Shown one piece after another: positions 5,304 through 6,526 of a stretch of 6,526 bases of DNA. Each line of letters starts with the position of its first letter. Within the stretch, counting starts at the first letter, position 1. The stretch lies in the NCBI GenBank assembly GCA_025960445.1, contig JAICIT010000149.1, positions 1-6,526 of the forward strand. Direction: 5' to 3'. The DNA comes from Bradyrhizobium sp. (GTDB lineage Bacteria; Pseudomonadota; Alphaproteobacteria; Rhizobiales; Xanthobacteraceae). The notes under the pieces are model-generated. The model made no database searches and was not told the origin of the DNA. It saw only the letters and a program-made list of their open reading frames with translations. Position numbers and translations under genes: made by a program.

Positions 5304-6526
5304 ATGGCTAAACAAGCTGGGCGCAACGAAGCCACCACACAGACCGCAACAGTAGAGGCCGACGAGTTTTCGGCGCTGTTGAAGCAAAGCTTCAAGCCGC
5401 GAACCGAACGGGCCGCGACCGAAGTGGAGAACGCGGTATCGACCCTCGTGCGCGAGGCGTTGAAAGACACCACCCTCATTAAGACCGACGTTCTCGATAC
5501 GATCGAAGAAATGATCGCGCGTATCGATCAGAAACTCACCGCGCAAATGAATGAAATTCTTCATGCGGAAGAGTTCCAGAAGATCGAGAGCGCATGGCGC
5601 GGCCTGCATTATCTGGTGTTCAATTCGGAGACCGACGCCAATCTCAAGATCCGGGTTTTGAACATCTCCAAGAACGAGCTGTACCGGAACCTGCGACTCT
5701 ATCCCGATGCAAGATGGGACCAGAGTCCGCTGTTCAAGCAAGTTTACGAATATGAATTCGGTCAACTCGGCGGCGAACCCTTTGGATGCCTGATCGGGGA
5801 CTATTATTTCAGCCACGTTCCAACCGACGTACAGCTGTTGCGCGACTTGAGCAAAGTAGCTGGCGCGGCGCATGCGCCGTTCTTCACGGGAGCTGATCCG
5901 ACGCTGATGGGCATGGACTCCTGGACGGAGCTGTCCAACCCGCGCGATCTTAGCAAGGTTTTCGACACGCCCGAATACGCGGCGTGGAAAGGACTGCGGG
6001 ATCAGGATGACTCCCGATACCTCGGCCTATGCATGCCGCGCGTGCTTGGCCGGCTACCATACGGTGCCAAGTCTGAACCTGTCGAGGAATTCGCCTTTGA
6101 AGAAGAGACCGACGGACACACCGGCGACAAATATGGCTGGATGAACGCGGCCTATGCGATGGCGGTCAACGTCAACAGGGCGTTCAAAGAATTCGGCTGG
6201 TGTACGCGCATTCGCGGCGTTCAGTCCGGCGGGGAAGTCATAAACCTGCCCACCCATACTTTCCCGACCGATGATGGCGGCGTCGATCTCAAGTGCCCGA
6301 CCGAAATCGCCATTAGCGACCGACGTGAGCATGAGCTCGCCAAGTCGGGGCTCATACCCCTCATCCATCGCAAGAACACCGACAAAGCGGCCTTTATCGG
6401 TGCGCAGTCGCTCTACAAGCCGAAGAAATATTTCGGTGACAAAGGGGTCGACGCCACGGCTTCCGACAATCTCTCGGCGCGACTGCCCTACATGTTCGCC
6501 GTCTCCCGCTTTGCGCATTATCTGAA
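5304..6526 (+). CDS. tssC: TssC (VipB/ImpC/EvpB) large sheath subunit, 3' end cut by window edge
   Basis: The frame is open from the ATG at 5304 to the right edge, giving 407 codons plus two bases and no stop. The family is about 490-500 residues long, so roughly the last 90 residues are missing. After a variable N-terminus, conserved blocks include AEEFQKIESAWRGLHYLV (88-105), LNISKNEL (119-126), SPLFKQVYEYEFGQLGGEPFG (141-161), AAHAPFFTGADP (188-199), SRYLGLCMPRVLGRLPYG (237-254), WMNAAYAMAVNVNRAF (279-294), IRGVQSGGEV (303-311) and the start of the C-terminal SARLPYMFAVSRFAHYL block. It polymerises with TssB as the contractile sheath and, in the disassembly step of known systems, is recycled by ClpV. 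The upstream GAGGGA is about 11 nt from the ATG, a rather long spacing. It lies 21 nt after tssB in the same operon; hcp or tssE commonly follows in such clusters but is out of view. Confidence 0.98.
   Translation, partial: MAKQAGRNEATTQTATVEADEFSALLKQSFKPRTERAATEVENAVSTLVREALKDTTLIKTDVLDTIEEMIARIDQKLTAQMNEILHAEEFQKIESAWRGLHYLVFNSETDANLKIRVLNISKNELYRNLRLYPDARWDQSPLFKQVYEYEFGQLGGEPFGCLIGDYYFSHVPTDVQLLRDLSKVAGAAHAPFFTGADPTLMGMDSWTELSNPRDLSKVFDTPEYAAWKGLRDQDDSRYLGLCMPRVLGRLPYGAKSEPVEEFAFEEETDGHTGDKYGWMNAAYAMAVNVNRAFKEFGWCTRIRGVQSGGEVINLPTHTFPTDDGGVDLKCPTEIAISDRREHELAKSGLIPLIHRKNTDKAAFIGAQSLYKPKKYFGDKGVDATASDNLSARLPYMFAVSRFAHYL

Noticed and set aside
5298..5873. A 191-codon minus-strand frame opposite tssC
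   Set aside because: The plus-strand TssC reading is unmistakable across this span; the antisense frame shows no family resemblance.

Overview
The window is part of a type VI secretion system (T6SS) locus. It holds six protein-coding genes in two divergent blocks. GC content is moderately high with GC-rich third positions, and the T6SS proteins look proteobacterial. An alphaproteobacterium (Hyphomicrobiales/rhizobia-like) is my best guess from the style of the proteins and the presence of a DUF6931-type protein; this is inference, because no rRNA or taxonomic marker is present.

Left block, minus strand, read right to left: vgrG (spike tip), a small DUF6931-like protein of unknown function, and an FHA-domain protein of the TagH/Fha type that runs off the left edge. 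The three genes are tightly packed, with gaps of 9 and 12 nt, and look like one operon. The VgrG is a plain 'structural' type with no C-terminal effector extension.

Centre (about 2929-3255): roughly 0.3 kb of non-coding DNA between the divergent vgrG and tssA starts. Promoters for both blocks presumably lie here. I see only weak sigma70-like matches, one small hairpin and no clear sigma54 site.

Right block, plus strand: tssA (ImpA_N family, with an apparently duplicated C-terminal module), a 158-nt spacer, tssB and then tssC, which is cut by the right edge after 407 codons. TssB and TssC form the contractile sheath. TssA is the baseplate/sheath-assembly cap. VgrG is the tip of the inner tube. 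The FHA protein probably links the machine to Thr-phosphorylation control. Hcp, baseplate (TssE/F/G/K), membrane-complex (TssJ/L/M) and ClpV genes are not in the window and presumably lie beyond its edges.

The most interesting points are the repeated C-terminal module of TssA, the uncharacterised DUF6931-like gene wedged between vgrG and the FHA gene, and the divergent control region. I see no IS element, CRISPR array, tRNA or rRNA. I did not find a wholly new system; this is mostly a recognisable T6SS with a few odd parts.
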